A stretch of DNA of 64,000 nt, from positions 25,505 to 89,504 of the forward strand of contig CAICTM010000221.1 in the NCBI GenBank assembly GCA_903772945.1, in the 5' to 3' direction. The position numbers and the translations under genes are program-made. The notes below the pieces were generated by a model. That model searched no databases, had not been told where the DNA came from, and worked only from the letters and a program-made list of their open reading frames with translations. Origin of the DNA: Seminavis robusta (taxonomy: Eukaryota; Bacillariophyta; Bacillariophyceae; Naviculales; Naviculaceae). Numbering within the stretch: position 1 is the first letter of the stretch; every line of letters begins with the position of its first letter. This document shows, piece by piece, positions 45,894 to 58,045 of the stretch.

Positions 45894-48800
45894 AGGCATT
45901 GTGTGAATTCCGATTTGCATCTCGGCGGGACGACCATACAAGTTCTCCGAGTTGATCACATTTTACATAGCTACATGAATACTATTATTAGGATAGGTCT
46001 ACATCATTCTTCGTGGACTGGCTGCCTTGAAAACCGATGTGCTACATACATCAATGTACTACATGTAGTACCGGTACCCTTGCGAGGCCATCCAAGGAAG
46101 TGTGGTGTAATCTTGAGTGACGGTCGCCCTTGGTTTGGGTGGGTGTGCGTCTGGGAGGCATACACCAGGGGGGTCGAACCATGACTCGACTCGACCCAAG
46201 TCTCGTCGACCGTCTCCGGCTCTTCTACGGTACCAGCTAGCTAGCTAGCTAGTCTAGCTAGACTACCATTTTAATAGAATAATTGCTGCTACGGTACCGA
46301 TGCAGTACCAATAGGCCTCCAAGGGTTCGGCGAAAGGTCACGCTTACATGCAACCAAGGCTCCGAATCAGGATGTCCTCTAGCTAGACTTGATGATCTTT
46401 GCTTCTCTGTGGTGCTTGAATCATTCTTTCTCACTGTATAACATCTCTCTCTCATTCTTCAGATATATATCATGAAAGCCACCAGCTACCAGCCATGTCG
46501 GCTGTAGCGTTTTCGCAATGTCCAAAGAACTTGCGGGGATTTCATCAGAGCCTCCTGGCTGAAGGAGTCGCTCTCAGCCTTGCGGCCTTGCGGTATCGGT
46601 ATCGGCATCGGCATCGGCATCGGTATCGGTGTCGGTGTCGGTATCGGTGTCGGTGTCGGTGTCGGTATCGGTACCGTTGCGGACCCATGCACTTTCCCAC
46701 CTGCGAGACTCGACTCGGAACCTTGTATGGATTTCATTCTACATGTATTACAGGCTCCTTCTTCCCACGGCCCCACGGCTGTACCGGTAGTTACTCCTGT
46801 ACAGTAGCTACTCCACTCAATTATCTCCACTGAGGCTGAGCTCTCGAGTTGCTAGGTTCCAGTTGAAATGATTTAGGGCGTCGGACGATACTGCTACGCT
46901 GTATGAGCGGGAAACAGGTGAAGCCTCCAGAGAACAGAGCCTCACTCCATCCAGAAACCAAGAAAGAACTGGGAGATGAAAAGATTCCTCCGAGTACACC
47001 TGAGTAGATAGAGTCTCTGCTAGCTAATAAAATAGAATGGAATGAAAAGGCGACAAATCCAAGATCAACCCCAGACCTGTTTCTTTGTGGCCACTCGGCC
47101 ATGTTCCCCGCTCCTTGTGGCTGTGAATCCTCGCTCCTTGATTGAATGATTGAATCAAATAAATCGAATCAAAAATAATTGTACCACTAGCTAGCTAGAC
47201 TCAGTCTAGCTACTAGCTACTAGACAGTAGCACCGGTTGGCACCAGTTGCAAAGCAGGCAACCAGGACAACCACAATATATATGTTAAGTTTAGCTACTA
47301 CATGTACTCAGAAGTCAGAGTACAAGCCCGAGAACTTGCAAAACTCCCTTGGATCTTGCACCCATGGTAGACATGCCTGTAAGTCCTGCTCGCATTCCTT
47401 CTTCACTGCTCGGCAACAACCAAAAATCAGTGACTGAAACATCCAAACATCCCAGTTTCCAAACCAGACAACTGACATCTCTTTAGCCTTTAGCAACAAC
47501 TACAACCGCGCCACTAGCTAGACTACAAGAACTCATGGTTCCAAGTTCCAAGTAAGTCTACTGAAGCCTCAGTCATTTTCTGGCCGTGGCCATCAAGGCA
47601 ACAAGTTGGCATGTTGGCATCATCAGCCCATCCGCGATCAACAAAACTGCACTTCTTCTGCTGATAGCGGACCAGTAGTAATGTAGCAAGTAGCAAGTAC
47701 CGGTACCAGTCTTGCAAGTACTGATAGATTTTTGAGTGTTCCTAGATTCGTCAGGGAAGATCGGAAGGAGGTGGCCAGTGAAAAGACTTAGCACCGAAGG
47801 CATTAATTCAAATGGCTTAAAGAAACTTATTTGGGGTACAGTACTGGAGGGGGCAGGGGCAGAGCGCCAAGAATAAGTTTATTATACAAAGCAATTATTA
47901 ATAATTAAGCCTTTATTGCCAGAAGTTCGGGGAGAAGAACATCTGCCAATCAAAGTACAGCTAAAGTACGCACTTCTTTGTTTCACCGCAACTTAACGCT
48001 TTACTGCATAGCTGTATCACAGGAGCATCTCGCAGCTTTGATACCGCCGTTTTCCAGGTATGCAGGAACGTATTAGGAACTGTCTTCTGTCTTTTCATCC
48101 AAGATGTCGAAGCTGTAAGATGTCACTGGCTTTGCGATGGACTTCACTCCTCCCTCCTTTCACACAAGATTAAGCTATGCACACTCAACCTGCAATACTC
48201 GCTAGAGTACAGGCATTGATCTTTGTTATCTTAAACATAAGGGTGGGAGCATGAAGCCTGCATCTTTCTCCGAGAACAGTCCCATTTTGCCATTCTGTCT
48301 TTGATCATTCTTCGGGGAAAGGAATCGGAAGCAGCAGGTGAATCCAATAATCGAGTTTAAGACCAGCTGTCCAGCCAAAAGCCACCGAAAGAAGATAAAA
48401 GACAGCTTGAGGTATTAAAAGCCGGTTCTTATCTGAACAATCAACACACACTGTTACTGTAGCGGAGCATATTTTAAGACTATTTCAAAAGAACCCCGAA
48501 ATCGTTCGCACATTGCTCCAATCACGCCCCTAAGTTTGACCATCGAGATGACCACCGGTAAGAGACTTTGTCAACATTATTGAAGCTAAAACGCACTTGT
48601 CCACTTGATACTTTGCCTTTATTCAAGTATGACGCGTTCAGAGAAATTGGCGCGACAGCTGCGTAACCTGTTACTCCGTAGAAGTTGTCGGCCTCTTTCT
48701 AAACTATCCCCAGCCACCTGAACTGGTCTTGTTGTGATCCTTAATTGCTGCAATTGGCCCAGAAAGGCCGTTGTGGGGATTATGTGGGATAAAAAGGTGG

Positions 48801-49419
48801 TAACAATGGTAAATAAGTGGCAAATAAGGCTGAAAACTCAGTAAATCATTCGTTTTCAAGTTGGTACCGGTAGAAGAAGGAAAGAGATTGTACCGGTAGC
48901 GTATAAATCAGCTAGAAATGGTCAAGAAAATGCAACAATGAAAGTAAAGTTACGAGGGAGGTGGAGGAAATAATTATATGTCTTGAGTTGCTTTGGGTCA
49001 CTTCTTTGTAGATTCTTAAAGCGTTTTTTTGAGTGGTCAAAATAAATACTTTGCGAGCAACCGGCTTGACTGGGTTTCCTGCACAGCGTGCTGCTCCACT
49101 CTAGCTAGCTAGCTAGCCATACGGTACTGCTCCCAATCGATCCATTGTGGAGAAGAAGGCTTCCTCTGGAGTGATGCGGTGCCTTTGCTTGTCAGCCTTC
49201 CATTTCACCATAAAGCACCCTCGCCATCTTCCAAACCCCATCTGCTTTTGGACAGCAAGAATCGACTGAAGGCTTCCTCTCTCCTCTCTTGTCCCACTTC
49301 GAGAAAGGACACTGTCATCATCACAACTCATTTATATCATATTATTTGTACAAGTACTAGTATCATCCCATCAATCTCAATCAACTCGAACCCAACTGAA
49401 CTCTGAACTGAACCGCACC
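45894..49419. other. Long intergenic region, microsatellites only
   Basis: About 3.5 kb with no gene I can support. It holds CTAG runs (46235-46262, 49100-49117, 47190-47225), a CGGTAT/CGGTGT hexamer array (46591-46674) and AT-rich DNA around 47870-47910. The ORFs that cross the hexamer array are products of its periodicity. The last 100 bases precede the first cyclase/PDE gene and should include its leader. Confidence 0.5.
46591..46674. repeat. CGGTAT/CGGTGT/CGGCAT hexanucleotide array
   Basis: About 14 tandem hexamers of the form CGGYRT, mixing CGGTAT, CGGCAT and CGGTGT units. Both strands stay open across it, giving artificial frames of alternating Arg/Tyr/His or Gly/Ile residues. It is likely length-polymorphic. 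Confidence 0.9.
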
Positions 49420-52400
49420 ATGAAGTCTCTGCTCAAGAAGAAGCAATCGCCCGCGGTGGATCAGGTGATGAAGCCGGTACTGGAAGAGTCTGCCGAGTAC
49501 GACGATGAAGCCTTTGAAGATGAAATGGACTCTGGTGGTCCGTCCAGCACAGGCGTCTCTCCGCAAGAAGAAGAGGAAAGCAGTGATACCTTCGAGTTGG
49601 CCAAGAAGGAATCCTCCATGATCAGATACTCCAAGGTCATGGTCTGTGTAGTGATTGTGGTCGTGACGGCCACCATGGCGTTGCTCACCTACCAGTTGGT
49701 ACAAAAACAAGAAGACGATGACTATCACACCACGGTACGTAAAGTGATTCCTCTTTCTGAGAAAGCTGTAAGCAACCGACTGCTAGCTAGATGATGAACC
49801 AACCCGTGTCTTGCCTTGCCTTGCCTTGCCTTTGCTCCATTCAGTTCTACGCCATTGCCGAAGAAGTAAAAGAGTATTCCCAGCTCAAGGCCAAATACGT
49901 GATTGACAATATGGAATCACTCTGTGTCCACATTACTTCCACAGCTGCCGCGTCCAATCAAGAATGGCCGTTTGTCACAATCCCGGACTTCCAAGTCAAG
50001 GGCATGCTGTCCAACGAAGACACCGGCGCTCATACTACCTCCATCAACCCTCTCGTCTTCCCTGGGCAGCTGGAAAACTGGTCGGCCTATTCGGCCGCCC
50101 ATGCCGACGCCTGGATGCAATCGGCGCATCGCTACGACAGCATTGCCCACCCCGAGCTCTACGTCATGGAACACCACGACACAGAGGACACTCACGACCA
50201 GTCCTTGCGCTGGAATATTACCGGCATTACGCCGTACGTGTGGACCACCAACGAAGGAGAAAAGGGAGATGCCGATCATGTACGCATGCCAGTGGAGGAG
50301 AACATTGTCTACAGTCCCATCTGGCAACGGGCACCGGCATCCGACTACCATCCCTTGGTCAATTACGATCTACACAGCGATCCCAATTTTGAACGTTTCA
50401 TCAATGGCATGCTGGCGGTTGATCATCCCGTCATTAGTCCCGTCGTTGATGCTGCCTATCTCGACTCCAACTACGAGCACAGATTTGATCCCAAAGAACA
50501 GGCGGAACCACACAGTTATCTGTTGGAGCCCATCTATGATAATCTCACCCACAACCGAACCATTGTGGCAGTCCTGGCTTCCTTTCTTAGGTGGGGATCC
50601 TTTTTCACCGATGTCCTCCCAAGCTCCCAGCAGGGAATCTATGTGGTCCTCGAGTCCACTTGCGATCAAGAGTTTACCTATGAGATCTTTGGACACAAGG
50701 CCGTCTTTATGGGGAATGGAGACAATCACGAGAAGCGTCTCGACAAGGACCACCTCGAAGTGACCTTTGAGTTCTCCCCCGAGACGGCACTCGAGAAGGA
50801 CTCGATACACAAGTTTTGCCATTACTATGCCCACATCTTCCCATCGGAGCAATGGCGGAGTCAGTTCTTTACCAGTCGGCCCTATGCCTACGCTTCTGGA
50901 GTCGTCTTGTGTTTTGTAGTGACCACCATTGTCTTTATGATGTACGACTGTCTTGTACAGAACCGACAGAAAAAGGTCATGAAGTCTGCCAAGAGAACCA
51001 ATGCCATTGTCAACTCGTTGTTCCCGGCCAATGTCCGGGACCGCCTCCTCGAGGGCATTGAAAACGACAGCAAGAAGGGCGACGACAAGGATGACGAAGG
51101 AAATCCAAAGTCGCGCGTCTCGTGGTCGGATCCGTCCATGGCGTTTATGCAACAGCAGCGAAACTCCGATATGGCCAACAAGGCACCGGCGTGCTCCAGT
51201 GAGGCAATCTTTGGATCGAAACCGATTGCGGATCTCTTCCCCGCGACAACCATCATGTTTGGGGACATGGTGGGATTCACAGCTTGTAAGTATACAGTGT
51301 CGGGGATGCATTGGTTTGAGCGAGTCAGCGTTTTCAAAATCTCATGGTGCTGTTTTGTTTTGTGGCTCTGTAGGGAGTTCTGTACGGGATCCATCCCAAG
51401 TCTTCTCTCTACTGGAAACTGTGTATCATAGTTTCGACACCATCGCGAAGCGTCGTCGAGTCTTCAAAGGTAAGTCGATCTTGCGGTTTTTTAGAGAAGA
51501 ACGCCAGCAGGCTTGAGCTGCGGCTAACGACGATGTATCTTTCCTTTCCGTCCTTTTCAGTTGAAACGGTGGGAGATTGGTAGGTCTAGCTGGCTTTTCA
51601 TGAACCAACCCTGCTTTCTTGTCCCTTACACGTTCTCTCCCGTAATGCTTCCAGCTACGTTGCGGTCTGTGGCTTACCCCTTCCACGAAAAGAGCATGCT
51701 GTAGTCATGGCCAAGTTTGGTAAGTGCGCGCGGTTGAGTTTGCACGAATCGCCAGATATACGACACTAACACAATCTCTCTGTCCCTACTAGCGAGTGAC
51801 TGCCTCCACAAAATGAAACGGCTTGTCCAGCAATTAGAAACATCATTGGGTCCGGACACAGCAGAGTTGAACATGCGCATTGGGCTCCACAGTGGTCCAG
51901 TGACTGCAGGGGTCCTCCGCGGCGACAAAGGTCGCTTCCAACTGTTTGGTGATACCATGAACACAGCCAGTCGTCTGGAATCTACAGGGTCTGCTGGAAG
52001 AATCCACATATCCAGAGATACTGCAGAAATTCTGGTAGCAAATGGCAAGGAGAAATGGATCACTCAACGGGAGGATGAAGTGTTTGCAAAAGGAAAAGGG
52101 ACACTCCAGACATATTGGGTCCGCATCAATGAAGATTCTAGTGGCACTGGGGGCACCGGAACTTACTCCAACTCCAATGTAACGAGTGTCAGTAGTGGTG
52201 CGAGTGACACCAAAAACGCGGTTGTGGACCTTGTACTAGGCCCCAAGGAAGGGTCACCAACAGCGACGTCGGGAACAGCACTTGACATGCTTCCCAAGAA
52301 ACAGCAGCGCCTTGTCAGCTGGAACGTTGAGATTCTTGCTAAGATTCTGAGGCAGATCATGGCAAGGAGAGCCTCATTGGAAAACCCGAAGGAGATCTCC

Positions 52401-53782
52401 AAGAAAGCTTCCAAGAAAATCACAGAGCTCAATGGAACAGTCCTTGATGAAGTTGCAGATGTTCTGGCCTTGCCCCAGTTTGATGCCAAGACCTACCAGA
52501 ATCACGTAGACCCCAGCAGTATCATGATCCCAGAGACAGTTATGAAGCAGCTCACTGACATGGTTTCCAGGGTTGCTGCACTCTACCAAGACAACCCATT
52601 TCATTCCTTTGAACATGCCAGCCATGTTACTATGAGTGTTGTCAAGCTACTAAGCCGCATTGTCAACCCCATTGAGGTGTCCACAAGAGAGGGCACTAAT
52701 GACCAAATTGCTTCTGAGCTGCATGACCACACTTTTGGCATAACTTCCGATCCTCTGACCCAGTTCGCATGTATCATTTCAGCCTTGATTCATGATGCTG
52801 GTAAGTGCCTCGATTACTTGTGATGTTGTCCAGCGTAGCGAATATCAGATTCTGTTTGACTCAAATCCACCACCCTTTCCTCTTTGCAGACCATCCTGGA
52901 GTTCCCAACTCCACTCTGGTGAAGGAGGAGCATCCTCTAGCTTCCAAATACAAGAACAAAAGTGTGGCGGAGCAGAATTCAGTGGACCTGGCGTGGGAGA
53001 TTATCATGAGCCAGGAGTACAAGGATCTGCAGACCTGCATCTGTGGCACCAAGGATGAGATGACCAGGTTCAGGTCCATCATTGTGAATGTGGTGATGGC
53101 AACTGACATTATTGACAAGGACTTGGGCGCTCAGAGAAAGGCCAGGTGGGAAAAGGCCTTTGCGGAAGACTGTGAAGAGAAGGCCCGTGATCCTCTGGCC
53201 ATCAACAGGAAGGCCACCATTGTCCTGGAGCATCTCATGCAAGCTTCAGATGTGTCCCACACAATGCAGCACTGGGTTGTTTTCCGAAAGTGGAATGAGC
53301 GTCTGTTCAATGAGATGTACCAGGCCTTTGTGGACGGCCGCAGTGACCGGGATCCATCCAAGGGTTGGTATCAGGGAGAATTGGGATTCTTTGACTACTA
53401 CATCATTCCTCTTGCAAAGAAGCTTGAGACATGTGGAGTCTTTGGGGTTTCAAGCCATGAATATTTGAGTTATGCTCAGGCAAACAGAAGGGAGTGGGAG
53501 GCCAAGGGTGAACAGCTAGTGAAGGACTATCTGTGGAGGTTTCACAATTCCAAGAAGGCTCTCGATGGCAGTGTGAAGAGTGCATCCATTCGAAAGAAGT
53601 TGCCGGATAGCCTTCATAAGGCACCCGAGGTTGTGTCTGTTCCTTCAGCAGAACAACAGGGATTTGATTTGAGCAATCAATTTGATCTCTTGGATGATGC
53701 TCCGGAACAGCATGAGGAGGAACCAACAGTTCTTGTGGGGCTAGATGGGAGCGAGAAGCTTAACAATGAATTATGGTGCTAG
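49420..53782 (+). CDS. Receptor-type nucleotide cyclase / phosphodiesterase fusion, copy 1
   Basis: Seven exons (49420-49734, 49845-51285, 51374-51469, 51561-51579, 51655-51719, 51793-52800, 52890-53782) give 1278 residues. Seen: TM1 (about 73-92), an ectodomain resembling a CHASE-like sensor (about 100-448), TM2 (about 450-475), a class III cyclase domain (about 567-754) and a class I PDE domain (about 905-1190). Cyclase metal ligands are Asp579 (FGDMVGF) and Asp623 (VETVGD). Glu619 favours GTP, but the usual guanylate Cys is Gln695. PDE metal ligands are His916/His920 (NPFHSFEH), His979-Asp980 and Asp1102. One chain would both make and hydrolyse a cyclic nucleotide, probably cGMP (inference). 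Bifunctional cyclase/PDEs are known from diatoms, including pheromone responses in Seminavis. A tail of about 75 residues is missing from copy 2. The 19-nt exon 4 is needed to restore GDCYVAV. Confidence 0.93.
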
Positions 53783-54027
53783 GAGCCCCTGGGACTGGGA
53801 AGCCCATTCTGTTCGGACGTGGCTGATAGTTGTACTTCTAAAATATCTATACTTCATATTTTCTACAAACCTTGTATTCTGTGTGGTGTTGCTTGCTCTA
53901 GTTTGCTACCAGCAGCCAGTTATCATGATTTGATACTGGTGAACCTTTGCGCTGACGGGTCTTGCCGAAACACTTCCGCTGGCTGTTGCAGGGTATTCAC
54001 CATGCCTGCCATAACAGGCAGCTCTTA

Positions 54028-54647
54028 GGGCATTCTCTAGTAGATTCGTTCGTCCTAAAACTCGTTCTAAGTTTATTTTAGAACGAAAATTTTGGACAAA
54101 AGCAATCTTTAACTCAAAATTGTCCTAAAATTCGTTCTATTTTTAGGACGAATTTTTTTCCTCCGTCCTATTCCTGAGCAATAGGACGAATTATTTCGGC
54201 TCGTCCTAACACTCGTCCTATTGTTTTCTTTAAATCTTTGAGTCATACCGTATGACGTTGAATGACATCATCCACCATCAAGTTAACACGATTGACTGAA
54301 CCACTCGACCGTACGGTAGGAGTAGCTACCTGGTAGCTAGTAGATAACAAACTCAAACAGAAATTAGTATTGTACTGCACCACAGACCACAGAGGTGCTT
54401 CGTGGGAAGCTCCTAGCCACACTATCAGGACCATGTTAACAGGCTGACAGAGGAGAGGTGCATGCGGGACGAGTTTTAAGACCAGCTTTTTAGAGACTGA
54501 ACTCGTCCGTCCTAAAACTCGTTCTATCTTAAGTCTGGTTTTAGAACGACTTTTTTAGAGATTGCCAATTCGTCCTAAAAACTCGTCCTAAGTTTAGGAC
54601 GAGTAGCTCAGGACGAGTTTTAGAACGAAAACTACTAGAGAATGCCC
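54028..54647. mobile_element. PIF/Harbinger-like (Tourist-type) MITE
   Basis: A 620-bp element with perfect 16-bp terminal inverted repeats, GGGCATTCTCTAGTAG and its complement. With a 4-nt gap the match extends to about 40 bp. A TTA trinucleotide flanks both ends (54025-54027 and 54648-54650), matching the 3-bp TWA target duplication of PIF/Harbinger transposons (family knowledge). Inside each arm the words CGTCCTAAAACTCGTTCTA and TAGGACGA recur in both orientations, and the centre (about 54230-54470) is unique. There is no transposase frame, so it is non-autonomous. Confidence 0.85.
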
Positions 54648-55509
54648 TTACTGGCTGGGCTTTGAGGAACACGGGAATAGCATTGCCATCACGGGAGCGG
54701 TGCAAGGCGATCACGTACCCTATAGTGTGTTGGAGACTGAGTCTAGTAGAGTGTGCTGCTAGCTATCCGTTGATCGTCCAGGGAAGCCGTCCAGAATGGC
54801 GGTCTCAATCTGTTGCTGGGCAGTTGTTTTGTGAGCTGGTTTGGTCACCTGTCGTCACTTCTGAAACTGCCACCAAATTTAATTTTAATGAAGCCCAAAG
54901 TCGTCCATGGCCAGTGACTTGGTCTACTTGCTACTTGGAAGTTGCTGAAGAAAGGTTCAACTCCACCGAAAGAATCAACAATACCATACAACCTGCCTGG
55001 AAATACAGGCACAGCAATGCAACCCAATGGTGTCCCGCATCCTTGACCTGACATGACGGGATGGCATAGTTGCAAGTAAGTTTCATTCTTCTCTGCAGTT
55101 CAACCTCCACTCGAAAGAAGAAAGAAATAAGGAACGGTCCACGGTCCACACCGAAAAGTACAGCAAAGAAAACACGACTTTTTGTTGTTGTCAGGCAAAA
55201 GAAGGTGCCCCTTGACAGCTTGCTTGCTTCAAGCGACTATATGTCAGCGAAGCAATGCGCAACAAGAGGGTGTTCCATTGCTGACTGGTTGAGGTGTTGA
55301 AGCAACCCAGAGCGAGTGTGTGCTGTTTCTTGCGTTGGATGACATGTTGATTCAGTCGAGTGTACCGGTACGGGTAGGCTGCAGCGGTTGTCGGATTGTG
55401 GACCAATCGGCGAAAGAGGTGAATTGCAGCCTTGGCTGACGACCAAATGGTGAACAGGTTTGTTGCGGCAGCTTTTGGGCAAGGGCAAACTGAGTTGAGG
55501 AAGGCTGAT

Positions 55510-55820
55510 ACCAACCAAGAAAAGAAGATTCTGTTTACTAGCTATGGAATGTTTCCACCACAAGGCAAACTTAGGCGATAAATCCGCTGATGTCATCCAG
55601 CATTCAGCACCATGAAGTTTCAGCGACTACGGTACGCGACAAGAACCACCATTCGTTGAGTTGCTCGTTGTCAGCCAAGAACTGAGTTGCAGGATGACTG
55701 CTACCGTACTGGTACCAACCAAGAAAAACGTCTGTTTTGCTATGGAAGGATTGTTTCCATCACAAGGCCATCACAAGGCAACTGAGGCGATAAATCCGCT
55801 GGCTCCTTTCAGCACCATCG
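55510..55820. repeat. Degenerate tandem segment of about 205 bp
   Basis: About 105 bp at 55510-55615 (ACCAACCAAGAAAAGAAG ... GGCGATAAATCCGCTG ... CAGCACCAT) recur at about 55715-55820 with small indels. Looser similarity continues into 55640-55680 versus 55850-55910. This suggests an old tandem duplication with a period near 205 bp. No coding content was seen. Confidence 0.6.
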
Positions 55821-58045
55821 TAAAGACGCCTTTCAGCCAGCTACTTAGAACAAACAACCACCACCATTCCTTGCGTTGATCGTTACTTGCTTGTCACTCA
55901 GCCATCCTTGAGATGCTGGTTGCTGCTACGGGGCCATTCGCTGGCCAGCCAAAACAACAACAAGAAAGAAACGTGCAGCCACGCAGCCAAACTGGGACGT
56001 TCCGTTGGGCGGAGAAGGGTGACTGTTGAATGTTGGGGCGGTTTGAAGACGAGCAGCGACGAGAAAAAGAACCAACAGCTTTCGGTCTGGTGGCTTTTTT
56101 TATCAATAATTGCTCTTCAATGACCAAGATGATGGCTAAAGGTGTGTTCATGACTGGATTTGGTTGGATTGGAGCGTCCCAATGTGCGTACGGTACGGGA
56201 TGGCCCATTGAGGGGCATTTCGGCTTTCAAGCAGTGCTAACAACAACAGATGCGACTCTTCCCAAAACCAGCTGTGGTACATGTACTCCCTGCGCCTGCT
56301 CGAGTACTAGCTATAGCTATTCTCTAGCTAGCTAGTAGAGAGGGGCACCTGAAAGAAGCTGTCTGGAGAGAGAAATACCAGCTGCTGTAATTGGATACCA
56401 TTTGGGTAGTCGACGGAAAGTCTTGATATTGTTGCTTTTCACTTCTTCAATGGGACTGAACACGAACCGATGACCACCCAACTACTGGTACGGTCGGTAC
56501 GGTAGCTTGCCAGCCAGAAACGACGAAACAACAGCTAATACCGGTAGTCAGCAGCCTCAATGAACATAACATGGAACAATGGTGCAAAAAAGGGGCCCTT
56601 GTCAATTCGTCAATTCGAGAGCAATCTCCTAAACGAGGTTCTCGCATCGCATGGTTACGGCACGTTATTGGAGATCAGTAGATCAGGAGCTAGCTAGCAA
56701 AGAATGGAGGTGCAGACTATGCTGAGGCCTCACCACCAAAACCGATGTCCGATCAAGATGCAAATGAGAATGCTTTGAAGTTTTGGTACCAATGGTATCC
56801 ATGCATGTTGGCATTGTGATTGTAATAACGCATCGATTGATTTTTGCCGCACCATTTGATGAGCTGGGAGCTGGGTGCAGTTGGGCAGTTGCCCCTCTCT
56901 CTTATACAAAAAAAGGAAGCCCAAGATTTAAAAGACCTGTCACAGTTGATAAAAGGGGTAAAAGGGTTATTGTGAAATTTGATTATTAAGGGATAGTGGT
57001 CGCTCGTGTGATTTCCTCTAACAATAGTGGTCGCTGCTTTGCTTTCTATTAAATATCGAGGAGGATGAGAACTCCTATATACTTATCAATGGTCAAACCA
57101 AGAACGTAGAGGATTTAAATTCTTCATTCCTCGTAAGACGGCCTGGCCTGCAAGGAGGCTTTACTATTATACCACGTACGGTGGCCACATTACCCAGGAT
57201 GACTGTTTTATAAGGGTAGTTCGGGTAAATATAGGGTTAAAGGCATATTTCACTCTACATATTTGTATGAAACGTGTTTATTACCACATCTACCTGTACT
57301 CAAAACTGTCTTCCAGTGAAGCTCCACACTCAAGCAGCCTGTGATACGTACGTTATTCTGAAAGCATGGATTAACCTGCTCTCATGAGTCGAGTCATGAC
57401 TCACAAACTAAATGTCCCCAAGTTTCAGTCTAGGTCTGCAATCAAGATAGAACTTGCTGCTGCAAGTAAGCCTAAGTAAATGTGAAACTATCACTGCTCC
57501 GTAGAGAAGTCACTGTCGAACATTGTGTAGCTAGTAGGCCTCTTGGTTCAAGCCTTCCGGTTCACAAATCCGAACTCTTGCTCAGCTGTACTGACAATGA
57601 CCGTTATCGTCACCTAACACTTTCGTGCGTACTCGAGAGTCCAACGCGAATTGCCCCAGCTCGGTGGTCATAAATAAATAAGCCGAAAGGTGATACGATA
57701 CTTATTACAGGTGGCAGCACTATGGAATTGAACTGCGCAGAAGCTGGAAGCGCGTAGGCTCTGCGATTCGATTCCTTGCTTCCTTGAGGCATCTACCGGT
57801 ACGACGGTAGCTACCGTAGCTAGTACCGATATGCTTCGAAGCGAGTGCCAGTTTCGAGGCCGGAAAGAAGGTAGCGAAGTTCTGCAGTGGTTCACATAGT
57901 GAATGGTGAACGCAGCTCGAACAACGACCACACATACTTTTTAAAGTAAAACACACAACAAGCTTCCGCATCGCAGTCTATCCCAAAGAAAGAAAAGACG
58001 ACAGGATCATAGTAGAGTTCTATTATTATTTAATTTGTTACTACG

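Larger units (their letters stand above)
53783..58045. other. Spacer between the tandem cyclase/PDE genes
   Basis: A 4.3-kb spacer with the Harbinger-like MITE (54028-54647) and degenerate tandem segments (about 55510-55820). No ORF is supported. The frame at 54662-55051 and the minus-strand frames near 55200-55600 have no domain-like pattern. The stretch 57275-57315 resembles 41820-41855. The part next to 58046 should be the promoter of copy 2; it shows no obvious similarity to the region before copy 1. Confidence 0.5.

Noticed and set aside
46486-46833. ORFs of alternating Arg/Tyr/His, Gly/Ile or Pro/Ile residues
   Set aside because: They arise from the CGGYRT hexamer array, which stays open on both strands, and have no other protein features.
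57640-57790. Possible tRNA-like sequence (GCGATTCGATTCC)
   Set aside because: A T-loop-like word is present, but no acceptor stem, D arm or anticodon arm could be paired.
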